Part shown: piece by piece, positions 7,589 to 17,597 of the stretch
How positions within the stretch are numbered: the stretch's first letter is position 1
Layout of the letters: the number at the start of each line of letters is the position of its first letter
Assembly (NCBI GenBank): GCA_944368215.1
Contig: CALVWX010000008.1
Span: 1 to 64,000, forward strand
Source of the DNA: an uncultured Clostridia bacterium
GTDB lineage: Bacteria; Bacillota; Clostridia; Christensenellales; Borkfalkiaceae
Length of the DNA stretch: 64,000 nucleotides
Reading direction: 5' to 3'
Position numbers and translations under genes: made by a program
The notes under the pieces: model-generated
What the model was told of the DNA's origin: nothing
Seen by the model: only the letters and a program-made list of their open reading frames with translations
Database searches by the model: none

Positions 7589-9595
7589 ATGAAAGACGAT
7601 AAGGATCTAAACGAAGAGCATGTAACCGAACCCGACGACAATGAGAGCAAAAACTCAAGTCAGGCCGCCGAGGATTCCTCTAAAAGCACTATAAGCGCGG
7701 ACCTCATTCGCGGACACATAAACACAATCATTCTTCGCACTCTTGACGAGCGCGACAAATACGGCTATGAGATTATGAACGAAATAGAGGAAAAATCTCA
7801 CGGACAGTATACGCTTAAACAACCCACCCTTTACAGCGCGCTTAAAAGGCTGGAAAATCAGGGTTACATAAAAGCTTACTGGAAGACTGATGAAGTTTCC
7901 TCGGGCGGACGCAGAAAGTATTTCACACTCACCGAACTCGGCAGGGAGTACTCGGAAAAAAATCAGTCCGAATGGGAATATTCAAGGACGGTAATCGATT
8001 CTCTTATTTCCGACCGTTCGTTTGACTTTTCACAACCCGCCCCCACCCCCGTCGACTTCAATATCCTTAAGAAATCCGTTTCCCGCGTTTATACGGGCAA
8101 CGGTAAAGGCGAAGATGGCGACGGTGACGGACGCGAAGAAAAGCATGAAACTCCGCCCGACGAGAGAAGCGAATACGCAAAAAAATACGCAGAGATTGAG
8201 AGTTCGCCCGTCAAAGATGAATATTCGGGACAGACCGTAGCCGATATGTACGTCGAGCGCCCTGCACTGCCATCCGAAAGAAATGAAAGCGCAAATAATA
8301 CCGAAGACGCAGCCGTGCATGAAGATGCCGCCACCGCAGCTCCCGCTAACGCGCAGGCCGCTCAGCCTGCGGCAGATACACAGCAGTATGGCAGCGGCAA
8401 TATTCAACCTGCTCAGCCCGTCACGGGCCCCGAAAGCATTCAGCAAACGGGACAACCCGTATATCCCAATCAGCCAATCAGCGAGCAACAGTTTATAAAT
8501 CAGCAAGCTCAGGCCGTTCCCGGCCAGGCTTATGCGGGCAATGGCGCCGGGCAGCCGATCTATCCCGCTCAGGGATATGTGCCTTACGGCGGAGATGCTT
8601 ATACCGGCCAGCCATACGTTCAGCAAATGTACGGGCAACCCGGTTATGCAGCCGATCAGTATAACGGGGCTTATCCCACTTACTCTCAGTCTCAGGCTTA
8701 TCAGCAGGCGGCTCAGCCAGTCGATACACAACCGACAAGGCAATCCGAACCTCAGATAAAGCGCGACCTTTTCGCCACACAGCCTATTCCCTCACAGCCG
8801 GAGGATTCCCGTTCGGATGAAGAAAAGCGCGCCGCGCACGAAAACTTTTTGAGGTTAATCGCCGAGCAGGACAGCAAAGAACGCGGCACCGTGCCGAATT
8901 CCGACGCGATTGATACGCAAAAGCTTATCTATACCAACAGGCCTGAGACGGAAAGGGATTACAAAAAACTTGTAGATAATATCTATAAAAAAGCTATAAA
9001 GACAAGCTCTTCGGAGCCACAGCCTCAGACACCGCCGCAAACGGAGCCCGCTGAAGCGCCCCAAGCGGAACAACCGATTCAGAATGTGCATTACTCTTAT
9101 GCCGCCGATACGGCCTACGAAAAAGCCAGAGCCGACGGGCTAAAAATAAACACGTCATCTGCCGTCGGTGCGCGCGGCAAAAGCGCAAAGAGCACGACGT
9201 TCAACAAAGGCGCCGCTTTGTTTGCAAGCTCTGTAATCGTTGGAATAATTATTCTGATAGAATTTGTCGTGTGCATATCGCTAATGCAACCTTTAGGCAT
9301 TAACATAATGTACCCCGTAACGCTGCTTATTATCGCTCTCGTTCAACTCGGCGTATTCGGCGCATTGTTCGCCTGCGGTTACGGCAAAGGCAGCATACGC
9401 CCGGCATCGCACGGCTACATATCGTTGTGCGTTGTTCTCACCGTTATCAGCATACTCATTATCTGCCTTGTAAGTTTTCTTTTAAACGTCAACCTGCAGT
9501 CGGGGACAGATATAGCAATCAAGATAGTAATACCTTCAGTTACGGCGCTCAACATCACGATTTTCGGCATAAGCTATTATTTCATAAGCAAATAA
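7589..9595 (+). CDS. PadR-family regulator fused to a four-helix membrane anchor
   Basis: A 668-aa protein in three parts. Residues ~38-115 are a PadR-type winged helix (KYGYEIMNEI...TLYSALKRLENQGYI...GGRRKYFTLTELG). Residues ~130-540 are a long low-complexity linker rich in Q, P, Y and A. The last ~130 residues hold four hydrophobic segments. The start is the ATG at 7589, behind GGAGG and downstream of the promoter; a longer in-frame reading begins inside the -35 box. PadR proteins are normally small soluble repressors of 100-200 aa, so this form would tie the DNA-binding domain to the membrane. Target genes and signal are unknown; the divergent thioesterase and autoregulation are natural candidates. 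Confidence 0.85.
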   Translation: MKDDKDLNEEHVTEPDDNESKNSSQAAEDSSKSTISADLIRGHINTIILRTLDERDKYGYEIMNEIEEKSHGQYTLKQPTLYSALKRLENQGYIKAYWKTDEVSSGGRRKYFTLTELGREYSEKNQSEWEYSRTVIDSLISDRSFDFSQPAPTPVDFNILKKSVSRVYTGNGKGEDGDGDGREEKHETPPDERSEYAKKYAEIESSPVKDEYSGQTVADMYVERPALPSERNESANNTEDAAVHEDAATAAPANAQAAQPAADTQQYGSGNIQPAQPVTGPESIQQTGQPVYPNQPISEQQFINQQAQAVPGQAYAGNGAGQPIYPAQGYVPYGGDAYTGQPYVQQMYGQPGYAADQYNGAYPTYSQSQAYQQAAQPVDTQPTRQSEPQIKRDLFATQPIPSQPEDSRSDEEKRAAHENFLRLIAEQDSKERGTVPNSDAIDTQKLIYTNRPETERDYKKLVDNIYKKAIKTSSSEPQPQTPPQTEPAEAPQAEQPIQNVHYSYAADTAYEKARADGLKINTSSAVGARGKSAKSTTFNKGAALFASSVIVGIIILIEFVVCISLMQPLGINIMYPVTLLIIALVQLGVFGALFACGYGKGSIRPASHGYISLCVVLTVISILIICLVSFLLNVNLQSGTDIAIKIVIPSVTALNITIFGISYYFISK

Positions 9596-9601
9596 CTTTA
9601 A

Positions 9602-9634
9602 AAGTCCCTGCGTTTATTTGCAGGGACTTTTTTT
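9602..9634 (+). terminator. Terminator of the PadR-like gene
   Basis: Stem AAGTCCCTGC / GCAGGGACTT with an 8-nt loop, followed by a T run. It begins 6 nt after the stop codon. Confidence 0.93.
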
Positions 9635-9640
9635 AACTGC

Positions 9641-9674
9641 ATAAAAATGCCGCCGCGCAAGAATGCGCGGCGGC
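9641..9674 (-). terminator. Terminator of rny
   Basis: Stem GCCGCCGCGC / GCGCGGCGGC (9649-9674) with a 6-nt loop. On the minus strand it is followed by ATTTTTAT. Confidence 0.88.
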
Positions 9675-9687
9675 ACAATTTTAATTA

Positions 9688-11301
9688 TTATTTTGCATAT
9701 TCAACGGCACGCGATTCGCGGATAACGTTTACTTTTATCTGGCCGGGATATTCAAGCTCGGCTTCGATTTTCTTGGCGATATCCTTGGCGAGGAACATAG
9801 CCTGCGCATCGTCAATCTGTTCGGGTTTGACCATTACGCGCACTTCCCTGCCCGCCTGTATAGCATAACTCTTCTCTACGCCGTTAAAGCTAGAGGCGAT
9901 TGATTCAAGTTTTTCAAGGCGCTTGACGTAATTTGTGCCTGTCTCTCTCCTTGCTCCGGGGCGGGCGCCTGAGATGGCGTCTGCCGCCGCGACGAGCACG
10001 GCTTCGACAGTTTTGGGTTCGACATCGCCGTGGTGTGCGGCAATGGCGTTTACGACGTTTGCGTTTTCCTTATATTTCTTTGCAAGGTCGGCACCGAGCT
10101 GAACGTGCGTACCTTCCTGCTCGTGGTCGACGGCCTTGCCGATATCATGGAGCAATCCTGCGCGCTTGGCAAGATTTACGTCCAGGCCCAATTCTGAAGC
10201 CATAAGACCTGCGAGCTGGGCTACTTCTATCGAATGGTTGTATACGTTCTGGCCATAACTAGTTCTGTACTTTAATCTGCCGATAAGCTTGATAAGTTCG
10301 GGATGAAGGCCGAAGATGCCGACTTCGAACATAGCGCTTTCACCGGCAGCCTTGATTTCCTGATCGAGTTCCTTTTTGACCTTTTCTACAGTTTCTTCTA
10401 TCCTTGCGGGATGAATTCTGCCGTCGGCGATGAGCCTTTCAAGGGTAAGGCGCGCAACCTCTCTCCTTATGGGGTCAAAGCCGGAAACGATGACAACTTC
10501 AGGCGTATCGTCGACTATGAGTTCTATGCCCGTCGCATTTTCGAGAGCGCGGATATTTCTGCCTTCGCGGCCTATAATTCTCGCCTTCATGTCGTCGCTG
10601 GGAAGAGGGACGACTGAGACGGTGATTTCCGACGTATGGTCGCTTGCACATCTCTGTATGGCGAGCGAAATAATCTTCTTTGCCTCGGTCGTGGCTTCAT
10701 CCTTGGCGGTCTGCTCGATGTTGCGCACCTGAATTGCCACGTCTCTGCGCGTTTCGTCGAGAATTTCGTTGGTGAGAAGTTGTTTTGCTTCATCCTTTGT
10801 GAGCTGGGCAACCTTTTCAAGCTCCTGCACCATCAGATCGTGCTGATGATTAATTTTTTCCTGGGTGCGCTTGATTTCCTGCTCTTTATTTTGCAAATCC
10901 TTCTTCTGCTTTTCGATTTCGTCGTTCTTTTTGAGTAAAGAATCTTCCCTTTTATCGAGGTTGTCCTCTCTGGACTGTAACCTCTGCTCGAGCTTGCTCA
11001 GCTCCTTCTTCTTTTCGTTTGATTCCTTTTCAAACTCGTTTCTTAATTTTAATTCCTGTTCCTTTGCTTCAAGTATAGCATCTTTTTTGAGCGTTTTGCA
11101 TTCAACGGCGGCGTCGTCGATCATCTTTCTGGTGCGCTCCTCCACCGTGCCTAACTTTTTATCGGTAATCTTTTGATAGATAAACCGACCTAACAAGCCG
11201 CCGATGATAATACCTAAAACTACCGCAACGCAAATCAGCCCAACGGCAAGCCCGATATCCATCGTAGCAAGAAACAGGGAGCCTAAGTTATAAATGTGCA
11301 T
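9688..11301 (-). CDS. rny: Ribonuclease Y
   Basis: Membrane-bound endoribonuclease that starts mRNA decay. Domains in order: N-terminal membrane helix (~residues 15-37), a long charged coiled coil (~50-190), a KH RNA-binding domain ([17 protein letters not shown]), and an HD phosphohydrolase domain ([12 protein letters not shown]). 537 aa is close to the usual ~520. The start is supported by AGGAGG 6 nt upstream; a later Met at residue 14 is less likely. It has its own promoter and terminator, so it is separate from the recA operon although it lies next to it, an arrangement common in Bacillota. Confidence 0.97.
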   Translation of the reverse strand: MHIYNLGSLFLATMDIGLAVGLICVAVVLGIIIGGLLGRFIYQKITDKKLGTVEERTRKMIDDAAVECKTLKKDAILEAKEQELKLRNEFEKESNEKKKELSKLEQRLQSREDNLDKREDSLLKKNDEIEKQKKDLQNKEQEIKRTQEKINHQHDLMVQELEKVAQLTKDEAKQLLTNEILDETRRDVAIQVRNIEQTAKDEATTEAKKIISLAIQRCASDHTSEITVSVVPLPSDDMKARIIGREGRNIRALENATGIELIVDDTPEVVIVSGFDPIRREVARLTLERLIADGRIHPARIEETVEKVKKELDQEIKAAGESAMFEVGIFGLHPELIKLIGRLKYRTSYGQNVYNHSIEVAQLAGLMASELGLDVNLAKRAGLLHDIGKAVDHEQEGTHVQLGADLAKKYKENANVVNAIAAHHGDVEPKTVEAVLVAAADAISGARPGARRETGTNYVKRLEKLESIASSFNGVEKSYAIQAGREVRVMVKPEQIDDAQAMFLAKDIAKKIEAELEYPGQIKVNVIRESRAVEYAK

Positions 11302-11372
11302 TTAAGCCTCCTGATGTAATTATTTAAATATATACTTAATCTTATAAAAAGACCATTCTATATCTACAATTA

Positions 11373-11401
11373 ATTATATACTACAAGGCGGTAAAAGTCA
11401 A
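11373..11401 (-). promoter_or_regulatory. rny promoter
   Basis: Minus-strand TTGACT (11396-11401), 17-bp spacer and TATAAT (11373-11378), about 70 nt upstream of the rny start. Confidence 0.82.
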
Positions 11402-11535
11402 TTTATTTGTGAAAATACCTTATCATATACAGCCCTTTTTTTGAAAATTTTAAACAAATTTTTTATTCATCGCACCAAACGGCATGTTGCGGACATGAAT
11501 GATATAAAAAGCATTTTTATTTATTAAAAAGACAG

Positions 11536-11567
11536 GCGCGCCGCGGAAAAATTTTTACGCGGCGCGC
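11536..11567 (-). terminator. Terminator of the nadE end of the recA operon
   Basis: GC-rich stem GCGCGCCGCG / CGCGGCGCGC with an AT-rich loop. On the minus strand it is followed by CTGTCTTTTTAAT. It lies ~25 nt after the nadE stop. Confidence 0.85.
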
Positions 11568-11592
11568 TTGTTTATTGATTATATTTATATTG

Positions 11593-13494
11593 TCAACCAT
11601 CGAGCCGGGACAGCCACAGAGCGGCGGACGCATCTGACGGCATGCGCCAGTCACCGCGGGGCGACAGCGATACGGAGCCGACTTTTACGCCGTCCGGTAT
11701 GCACGAACGCTTGAACTGCTGCGCAAAAAAACGCTTATAAAAATTTTTAAGCCACTTATCTATTGTTGCGCAATCGAATGCATCTTTAAATGTTCTGTGC
11801 GCGATAAACCGAATTTTTTCGGGAGAAAATCCCCAGCGCACGGCGTAATATAAAAAGAAATCGTGCAGAATATAAGGGCCAACCAAATCTTCCGTTTTCT
11901 GGGCGATATTGCCGCTCTTATCGGGCGGAAGAAGTTCGGGACTTATTTCAGTGTTGAGAATATCGACGAGAACCTTTTCGGCTTCACCGCCCAGATTATG
12001 CGCCTCGTACCCGACTAGGTGCTTTACGAGCGTTTTTGGAACCGAACAGTTGACGGCGTACATGGACATATGATCGCCGTTGTATGTGGCCCAGCCGAGC
12101 GCGAGTTCGCTTAAATCGCCCGTGCCGATGACGAGGCCGCCCGTCTTGTTGGCGAGATCCATTAAAATGAGCGTACGCGTGCGCGCCTGCGCATTTTCGT
12201 ATGTGACGTCGAGTACATTCTTATCGTGCCCTATGTCTTCAAAATGACAAAGCACGCTTTTTGTTATATCTACCGTCTTTAAAGTTGCACCGATGCACTC
12301 TATAAGTTTGATTGAATTATTATAAGTTTTTCCCGTGGTGCCGAAGCCCGGCATAGTGACGGCAATTATATCCTTTGCAGGCTTTCCGAGTTGTTTGAAT
12401 ACCCTGCTGACGACGAGGAGCGCAAGCGCCGAATCGAGCCCGCCAGATATGCCTATTACGGCCGTTTTTGCATTCGTATGCACAAGGCGTTTTTTTAAGC
12501 CCGACGTCTGAATGGACAAGATAAGTTCCGTCCGCTCGCGCAGCATTTTATCGTTTGCGGGAACGAACGGCGTCTGTGGGAAAACGCGTTCGACATCTCC
12601 CCCTTCGCATGCCTCGAAATCTATTACTTTATAGCCCTCGCAATCGCCGCAGGTAAAGAAGGTATTTGCCATTCTTCTGCGCTCGTTGGAAAGCTTGTCC
12701 ACGTCGATATCGGCGGTAATTTTCCTGCCTTCGAACAGCTTGCTTTCGGCGAGCATTGCGCCGTTTTCACATATCATGTCATGCCCGGCAAAGGCCATAT
12801 CGGTAGTGCTTTCACCCTCGCCCGCATCGCAATAGACATAGCCGCAGACGAGCTTTGCAGACTGCATCTTTACGAGGTCGCGCCTGTATTCGGCTTTGCC
12901 GACCGTTTCGTCGCTGCAGGACAGATTGACAATGACGTTGGCGCCAGCCTTGGCATGATAAACCGAAGGACTGTCGGGCACCCATAAATCTTCGCAGATT
13001 TCTGCGGCAACGGTAAACTGCGGAATATTTTTTGCACGGAAAATAAGCTTTGTTCCGAAATCTACAGTCTGCCCGCAGAATTCTATAAACGCGTTGTCTT
13101 TTTCCGCAGGGGTAAAATGGCGGCGTTCATAAAATTCGCCGTAAGTCGGCAAAAATGTTTTAGGAATAATACCCAAAATACGGCCGTCACTGACCGCCAC
13201 GGCGCAGTTATACAGCCTGTCGAAAAACAGCACGGGCGCACCGACAAACACGAGCGCCTTATTGCCGCGCGTGGCGAGGCAGATTTTTTTAATTGCCTCC
13301 TCTACCCCGTCGGTGAGAAGCCTTTGGTTGAAAAGGTCTCCGCAGGTATATCCGCAAATGCAGAGTTCGGGAAAAACTATGAGTTGCGCGCCACCGGCCC
13401 CGTTTATCTCCTCGATTATTCTATCCGTATTGAAGCGCACATCGGCCACTTTAAGCTGCGGCGTGACTGCGCAGACTTTGATAAATCCGTACAT
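11593..13494 (-). CDS. nadE: Glutamine-dependent NAD+ synthetase
   Basis: Last step of NAD synthesis: amidates deamido-NAD using glutamine. The N-terminal nitrilase-like glutaminase domain (~1-290) shows the Glu-Lys-Cys triad (FPELCICGY, KTFLPTYGEF, AEICEDLW). The C-terminal synthetase domain has the PP-loop GISGGLDSALAL. 633 aa fits the two-domain, ammonia-channelling form. Its ATG overlaps the recA stop (ATGA), so it is translationally coupled to recA. This is an unusual neighbour for recA; the operon ends here at a strong terminator. Confidence 0.96.
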   Translation of the reverse strand: MYGFIKVCAVTPQLKVADVRFNTDRIIEEINGAGGAQLIVFPELCICGYTCGDLFNQRLLTDGVEEAIKKICLATRGNKALVFVGAPVLFFDRLYNCAVAVSDGRILGIIPKTFLPTYGEFYERRHFTPAEKDNAFIEFCGQTVDFGTKLIFRAKNIPQFTVAAEICEDLWVPDSPSVYHAKAGANVIVNLSCSDETVGKAEYRRDLVKMQSAKLVCGYVYCDAGEGESTTDMAFAGHDMICENGAMLAESKLFEGRKITADIDVDKLSNERRRMANTFFTCGDCEGYKVIDFEACEGGDVERVFPQTPFVPANDKMLRERTELILSIQTSGLKKRLVHTNAKTAVIGISGGLDSALALLVVSRVFKQLGKPAKDIIAVTMPGFGTTGKTYNNSIKLIECIGATLKTVDITKSVLCHFEDIGHDKNVLDVTYENAQARTRTLILMDLANKTGGLVIGTGDLSELALGWATYNGDHMSMYAVNCSVPKTLVKHLVGYEAHNLGGEAEKVLVDILNTEISPELLPPDKSGNIAQKTEDLVGPYILHDFFLYYAVRWGFSPEKIRFIAHRTFKDAFDCATIDKWLKNFYKRFFAQQFKRSCIPDGVKVGSVSLSPRGDWRMPSDASAALWLSRLDG

Positions 13495-14507
13495 CAGTCT
13501 CTTTCTTTAGTGGCGATCGCATCTTTATGCGCCTGCCTTATCTTGGCGTCAAGCTCTGCCATAACTTCGGGATGTTCCTTTAAATAATCCCTCATCTTCT
13601 CCCTGCCGTTGGCGACCTTAATATCGTTATAGCTGAACCATGCGCCGCTCTTTGTGAGCAGGCCGTATTCGAGACCGAGGTCGATGAGGCAACCCTCCTG
13701 CGAAATACCGTGGCCGTATATGATATCGAATTCGGCAACCTTGAAGGGGGGCGCGACCTTGTTTTTGACCACCTTTGCCTTGGCCCTGTTGCCGATAATT
13801 TCTCCGTCGTTTTTGAGCGCGTCGGCCTTGCGGATATCGAGGCGGATGGTAGCGAAATACTTGAGCGCCTTACCGCCGGGCGTCGTTTCGGGATTGCCGA
13901 ACATTACGCCCACCTTTTCGCGGAGTTGGTTTATGAATATTACGCACGTCTTTGAACGGTTGGTTATTGCGGTGAGCTTTCTCAATGCCTGAGACATAAG
14001 CCTGGGCAATGCGCCGACGTGCGCGTCACCCATGTCGCCTTCGATTTCGGCCTTGGGAGTCAGCGCGGCGACGGAGTCGATTATAATTACGTCGACGGCA
14101 CTCGAACGCACGAGCGATTCGCATATGTCGAGCGCCTGCTCGCCAGTGTCGGGCTGGGAGACATAGAGTTCGTCCGTGTTGACGCCGAGAGCTTTTGCAT
14201 ATGCCGCGTCGAGAGCATGCTCGGCATCGATAAACGCCGCCACGCCGCCCATCTTCTGCGCTTCTGCTATTATGTGCAATGCGACGGTGGTTTTACCTGA
14301 AGACTCGGGGCCGTAAATTTCCATTATTCTGCCGCGGGGCACGCCGCCGACGCCTAAAGCGAGGTCGAGGGAAAGGCAGCCTGTGGGGATGACGTCTATT
14401 TCCGTGTTGACGTTGACGTCGCCGAGCTTCATTATTGCGCCCTTGCCGAACTGCTTTTCAATCATGGCGATGGTTGAATTGAGAGCCTTTTGTTTTTCTT
14501 CGTTCAT
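13494..14507 (-). CDS. recA: Recombinase A
   Basis: Strand-exchange ATPase of homologous recombination and SOS co-protease. Walker [10 protein letters not shown] is at residues 66-74, and the [10 protein letters not shown] and [13 protein letters not shown] stretches are typical. 337 aa is slightly shorter than the E. coli protein because the acidic C-terminal tail is short. It follows cinA by 14 nt, and no LexA box was seen directly before it, so expression probably comes from the ftsK-rimO-pgsA-cinA read-through or from a promoter inside cinA. Confidence 0.98.
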   Translation of the reverse strand: MNEEKQKALNSTIAMIEKQFGKGAIMKLGDVNVNTEIDVIPTGCLSLDLALGVGGVPRGRIMEIYGPESSGKTTVALHIIAEAQKMGGVAAFIDAEHALDAAYAKALGVNTDELYVSQPDTGEQALDICESLVRSSAVDVIIIDSVAALTPKAEIEGDMGDAHVGALPRLMSQALRKLTAITNRSKTCVIFINQLREKVGVMFGNPETTPGGKALKYFATIRLDIRKADALKNDGEIIGNRAKAKVVKNKVAPPFKVAEFDIIYGHGISQEGCLIDLGLEYGLLTKSGAWFSYNDIKVANGREKMRDYLKEHPEVMAELDAKIRQAHKDAIATKERD

Positions 14508-14521
14508 TATGTTTCTCCTGA

Positions 14522-15592
14522 TTACTTTAACATTTTATAGGCGAGGAAAAGCGCGTCGTTTATGGCGGTACGCGTTATGCTCTCCCTGTCCCCTTTGTAA
14601 TTGAATTTATAAACTTTTATTTCTTCCGCCGTGCCGACGCCTATATAGGCGAGCCCGACGGGCTTTGCCGTATTGTCTGACTTTGGCCCCGCAATACCCG
14701 TGGTGGAGATTGCAATATCGCAGTTGCCCGCCTTTAAAAGCCCTTCGGCCATTTCGTAAGCCGTCCTGTCCGACACGGCGCCGAACTGCTTCAATGTCAG
14801 TTCATCGACGCCGAGGCGGGCTTGTTTTGACCCGTTCGCATAAGTGTTCAGCCCCTCGAAATAAACTTCCGAAACGCCCGGAACAGACACGAGGCGCGAT
14901 GAAATTCCGCCGCCGGTAAATGATTCGGCCACGGAAATTTTCATTCTGCGCAGCTTGAGAAGATCGTATAATCTGCGCTCTATAGAGATATTTTCGAGGG
15001 CGTAAATATAGTCACCGAGTTCGGAGACGAGCGTGCGCCGGATGCCGTCGGCAACCATTTTGGTGGTATTGCTCGAATAAGAAATTTCTATGGTCTGGTC
15101 GCCGAAATCGTCGTACACTGCAAAGGCGGTATCTCCTCCGCCCTGCGTGGCTTTTTCTATGGCGTCGCGTATTAGTCCGGCGGGAGCCGATATGCATTTG
15201 ACGTAAAATTTGTCGTAACTTACGCCGTATTTTTTATTGAGGAACTGCACGCACCTTTGCGCAAAATCCTCACCTTCCCCCGTTTTTCCGAGGCATACAG
15301 AGCTTTGCCCTGCGGTCAAAAAAAATCTTCCGTCGAAATTTTCGCCGTAAATCTTTTGCAGAAAGTCAGATATCATGCCGAACTGCTCGTCATTGCAAAT
15401 GACGACGGAATTATCAAAACACAAACGGCATTCCTTGAGCTGGTCTGAAATTCCCTTAGAACTGTCGAAACCGACCACAGCGATTTTGTCAAAATAGTAA
15501 CATCCGGACGAAAAAACGCGGATAAACGAGCTTAAACGACCGTAATCGATATTGAGTTTTTTATTTCTGATTATAACTAAGCAATTAGTCAT
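14522..15592 (-). CDS. cinA: CinA-like protein with divergent N-terminal domain
   Basis: The C-terminal ~150 residues are a clear CinA/PncC nicotinamide-nucleotide amidase domain ([37 protein letters not shown]), which deamidates NMN for pyridine recycling. The N-terminal ~200 residues are in the place of the MoaB/Mog-like ADP-ribose pyrophosphatase domain but lack its usual glycine-rich GDELL motif and are poorly conserved. At 356 aa it is shorter than the usual ~410. The position between pgsA and recA is the classic one. It overlaps the pgsA stop. NMN deamidase activity is likely; pyrophosphatase activity is doubtful. Confidence 0.88.
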   Translation of the reverse strand: MTNCLVIIRNKKLNIDYGRLSSFIRVFSSGCYYFDKIAVVGFDSSKGISDQLKECRLCFDNSVVICNDEQFGMISDFLQKIYGENFDGRFFLTAGQSSVCLGKTGEGEDFAQRCVQFLNKKYGVSYDKFYVKCISAPAGLIRDAIEKATQGGGDTAFAVYDDFGDQTIEISYSSNTTKMVADGIRRTLVSELGDYIYALENISIERRLYDLLKLRRMKISVAESFTGGGISSRLVSVPGVSEVYFEGLNTYANGSKQARLGVDELTLKQFGAVSDRTAYEMAEGLLKAGNCDIAISTTGIAGPKSDNTAKPVGLAYIGVGTAEEIKVYKFNYKGDRESITRTAINDALFLAYKMLK

Positions 15593-16257
15593 TAAACTTT
15601 AAGCACTTGTATGTTTTTGACAATATAATTTATACCTGAAATTATGGTGAGCACTGCGGCGATTGCGAGCATTATGAGGCCTATATAATTTACTGCCTGA
15701 ACGCCGACGGCGTCGCCGAAGAATTCATAAAATCCGCCGAACGCAAGCAGTAAAACGACGGAGATATCCTGCGAAACGGTTTTGAACTTACCGATTTTAT
15801 CTGCGGCGATGACAATTCCCGAATCGGCAGCAACCATGCGGAAGCCGCTGACGATGAGTTCGCGCGCAAAAATGACGACTACGCAGCAACCGCCCGCGAT
15901 AATCGCCCAGCCGCCGAGAAAGGCCGTAAAAAAGGAGGGCACGGTCAAAAGCACTATGAGCGCCGACGAGACGAGCACTTTATCGGCTATGGGGTCGAGA
16001 AATTTACCGAGATTGGTTACGAGGTTATACCTGCGTGCAATTTTTCCGTCCAGCATATCGGTCAGAGACGCGAGCGCAAAGACAGCGAGAGCGACAAAAT
16101 AATGTCCCGTAAAGTTGAGATAAAAGAAGAGAATAAATACCGGAATCATGACCATGCGCGCGATGGTGAGCTTATTGGGCAGGTTCATAACCCCCTTGCC
16201 CGCCGCAATTTTGTACGCGCGGCTGGTCGTGTCCACATTTTTATTGTTATCTGCCAT
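15592..16257 (-). CDS. pgsA: CDP-diacylglycerol-glycerol-3-phosphate 3-phosphatidyltransferase
   Basis: Membrane enzyme that makes phosphatidylglycerol phosphate. It shows the CDP-alcohol phosphatidyltransferase motif D-G-x2-A-R-x8-G-x3-D-x3-D as DGKIARRYNLVTNLGKFLDPIAD. The rest is several hydrophobic helices. The 221-aa form has a ~25-residue polar N-terminal extension before MNLPNKLTIAR; a start at that internal Met is possible. It begins 2 nt after the rimO stop and overlaps cinA. Confidence 0.95.
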   Translation of the reverse strand: MADNNKNVDTTSRAYKIAAGKGVMNLPNKLTIARMVMIPVFILFFYLNFTGHYFVALAVFALASLTDMLDGKIARRYNLVTNLGKFLDPIADKVLVSSALIVLLTVPSFFTAFLGGWAIIAGGCCVVVIFARELIVSGFRMVAADSGIVIAADKIGKFKTVSQDISVVLLLAFGGFYEFFGDAVGVQAVNYIGLIMLAIAAVLTIISGINYIVKNIQVLKV

Positions 16258-16259
16258 GC

Positions 16260-17597
16260 TTATTCCTCCGTGTAATCGGGTGTGTAACCGAAAAGATCAT
16301 AATTATCGCAGTCGTCGATAATCACATCGTAATATTTGCCCTGAACGGCATCGGGACAGCGGAAATAAACTTTACCGTCGATATCCGGCGCCTGAAAATA
16401 CGCCCTGCCGACAAAGCAACCGTTTTCATAATCTATTCCGTCGCAGAGCACTTTTATTGTTGCACCCTTAAAACCACTCAAAAATTCGCGCGAAATCTGC
16501 GCCTGTGCGGCATAAAGGCGTTTGACACGCTTGTTCTTTTCCGACTGGCGTATCTGACCCTTGAGTCTGTATGCCGCAGTGTCGGGTTCGCGCGAATAAG
16601 CGAAAAATCCGCAGTTCACAAGCTTTGCTTCGCGGAGGAAGGAACACATAGCCTGACTTTCCTCCTCCGTCTCTGTAGGGAAGCCGCTGATAAACGTAGA
16701 GCGCACGGCTATGCCGGGGATGCTTTCCTTAAGTTTTGCCAAAAGACCGAGGTAAGACGAGCGCGAGCCTTTGCGGTTCATTAGCTTAAGCACCCTGTCT
16801 TCGCTGTGCTGGAGCGGTATGTCGATATATTTTATTACTTTGGGATTATCGCGCATTTCGGCGATGAGCTCGTCGTCTATCGCGTCGGGATAGCAATACA
16901 GAAGGCGCACGCTGCCGATATTATCGAGCGCGGTCAGCTTTTTTATGAGCGGAACTAGGCACCTCCGGCCGTATAAATCTTCGCCGTAACGGGTGACGTC
17001 CTGAGCGACAAGTATGAGTTCGGAAATGTCGCCGAGTTCCTCCGCCTCTTTTATGAGCTGTTCTTCGGGATAGCTTACGTATCTGCCGCGGATTTTGGGA
17101 ATGAGGCAATAGGTACAGAAGTTATTGCAACCGTCGGCGATTTTTAAATACGCGTAATGACAGGGCGTGCTAATCACCCTGTCTGTTGCTTTGCTGTTAT
17201 CGCCCTTTCCGACAAAATTTACTCTTTCGCCATTGTAAGACGAAGCGAGAGCTTCAAAAAATCTGTCGTAATCGTTTATTCCCAAAAAGACGTCCGCTTC
17301 TGTGAGCTCTGGAAAAACTTCGCTTATGTATTTTTGGGGAAGACAGCCGGTTACGACGAGTTTTTCGAGTTTGCCTTCCTTGCGGGAGGCGCAATCGATT
17401 ATCGTTTCGATAGCTTCCTTTCTTGCGCTGTTTAAAAAAGCGCATGTGTTTACTATTACGACGTCGGCCTCGTCCAGTTCGTTGACGACGGTGCAGCCGT
17501 TGTTGCGGATAATGGCTAGCAGTTTTTCGCTGTCCACCCTGTTTTTATCGCAACCAAGCGATATGACGCCGTATTTTTTTGAGCGCAGATCAATCAT
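16260..17597 (-). CDS. rimO: Ribosomal protein S12 methylthiotransferase
   Basis: Radical-SAM methylthiotransferase acting on an aspartate of ribosomal protein S12. The N-terminal MTTase domain has GCDKNRVDSE and further cluster cysteines. The radical-SAM CxxxCxxC cluster is CNNFCTYC, and a C-terminal TRAM domain follows. 445 aa is normal. The close homologue MiaB modifies tRNA; the N-terminal GCDKNRVDSE pattern fits RimO. It overlaps the ftsK end by 8 nt. Confidence 0.94.
   Translation of the reverse strand: MIDLRSKKYGVISLGCDKNRVDSEKLLAIIRNNGCTVVNELDEADVVIVNTCAFLNSARKEAIETIIDCASRKEGKLEKLVVTGCLPQKYISEVFPELTEADVFLGINDYDRFFEALASSYNGERVNFVGKGDNSKATDRVISTPCHYAYLKIADGCNNFCTYCLIPKIRGRYVSYPEEQLIKEAEELGDISELILVAQDVTRYGEDLYGRRCLVPLIKKLTALDNIGSVRLLYCYPDAIDDELIAEMRDNPKVIKYIDIPLQHSEDRVLKLMNRKGSRSSYLGLLAKLKESIPGIAVRSTFISGFPTETEEESQAMCSFLREAKLVNCGFFAYSREPDTAAYRLKGQIRQSEKNKRVKRLYAAQAQISREFLSGFKGATIKVLCDGIDYENGCFVGRAYFQAPDIDGKVYFRCPDAVQGKYYDVIIDDCDNYDLFGYTPDYTEE

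Noticed and set aside
11402..11535. Possible small gene or RNA between rny and nadE
   Set aside because: AT-rich DNA without an open frame, ribosome site or conserved fold that I can see, apart from the rny promoter and the nadE terminator on its flanks.
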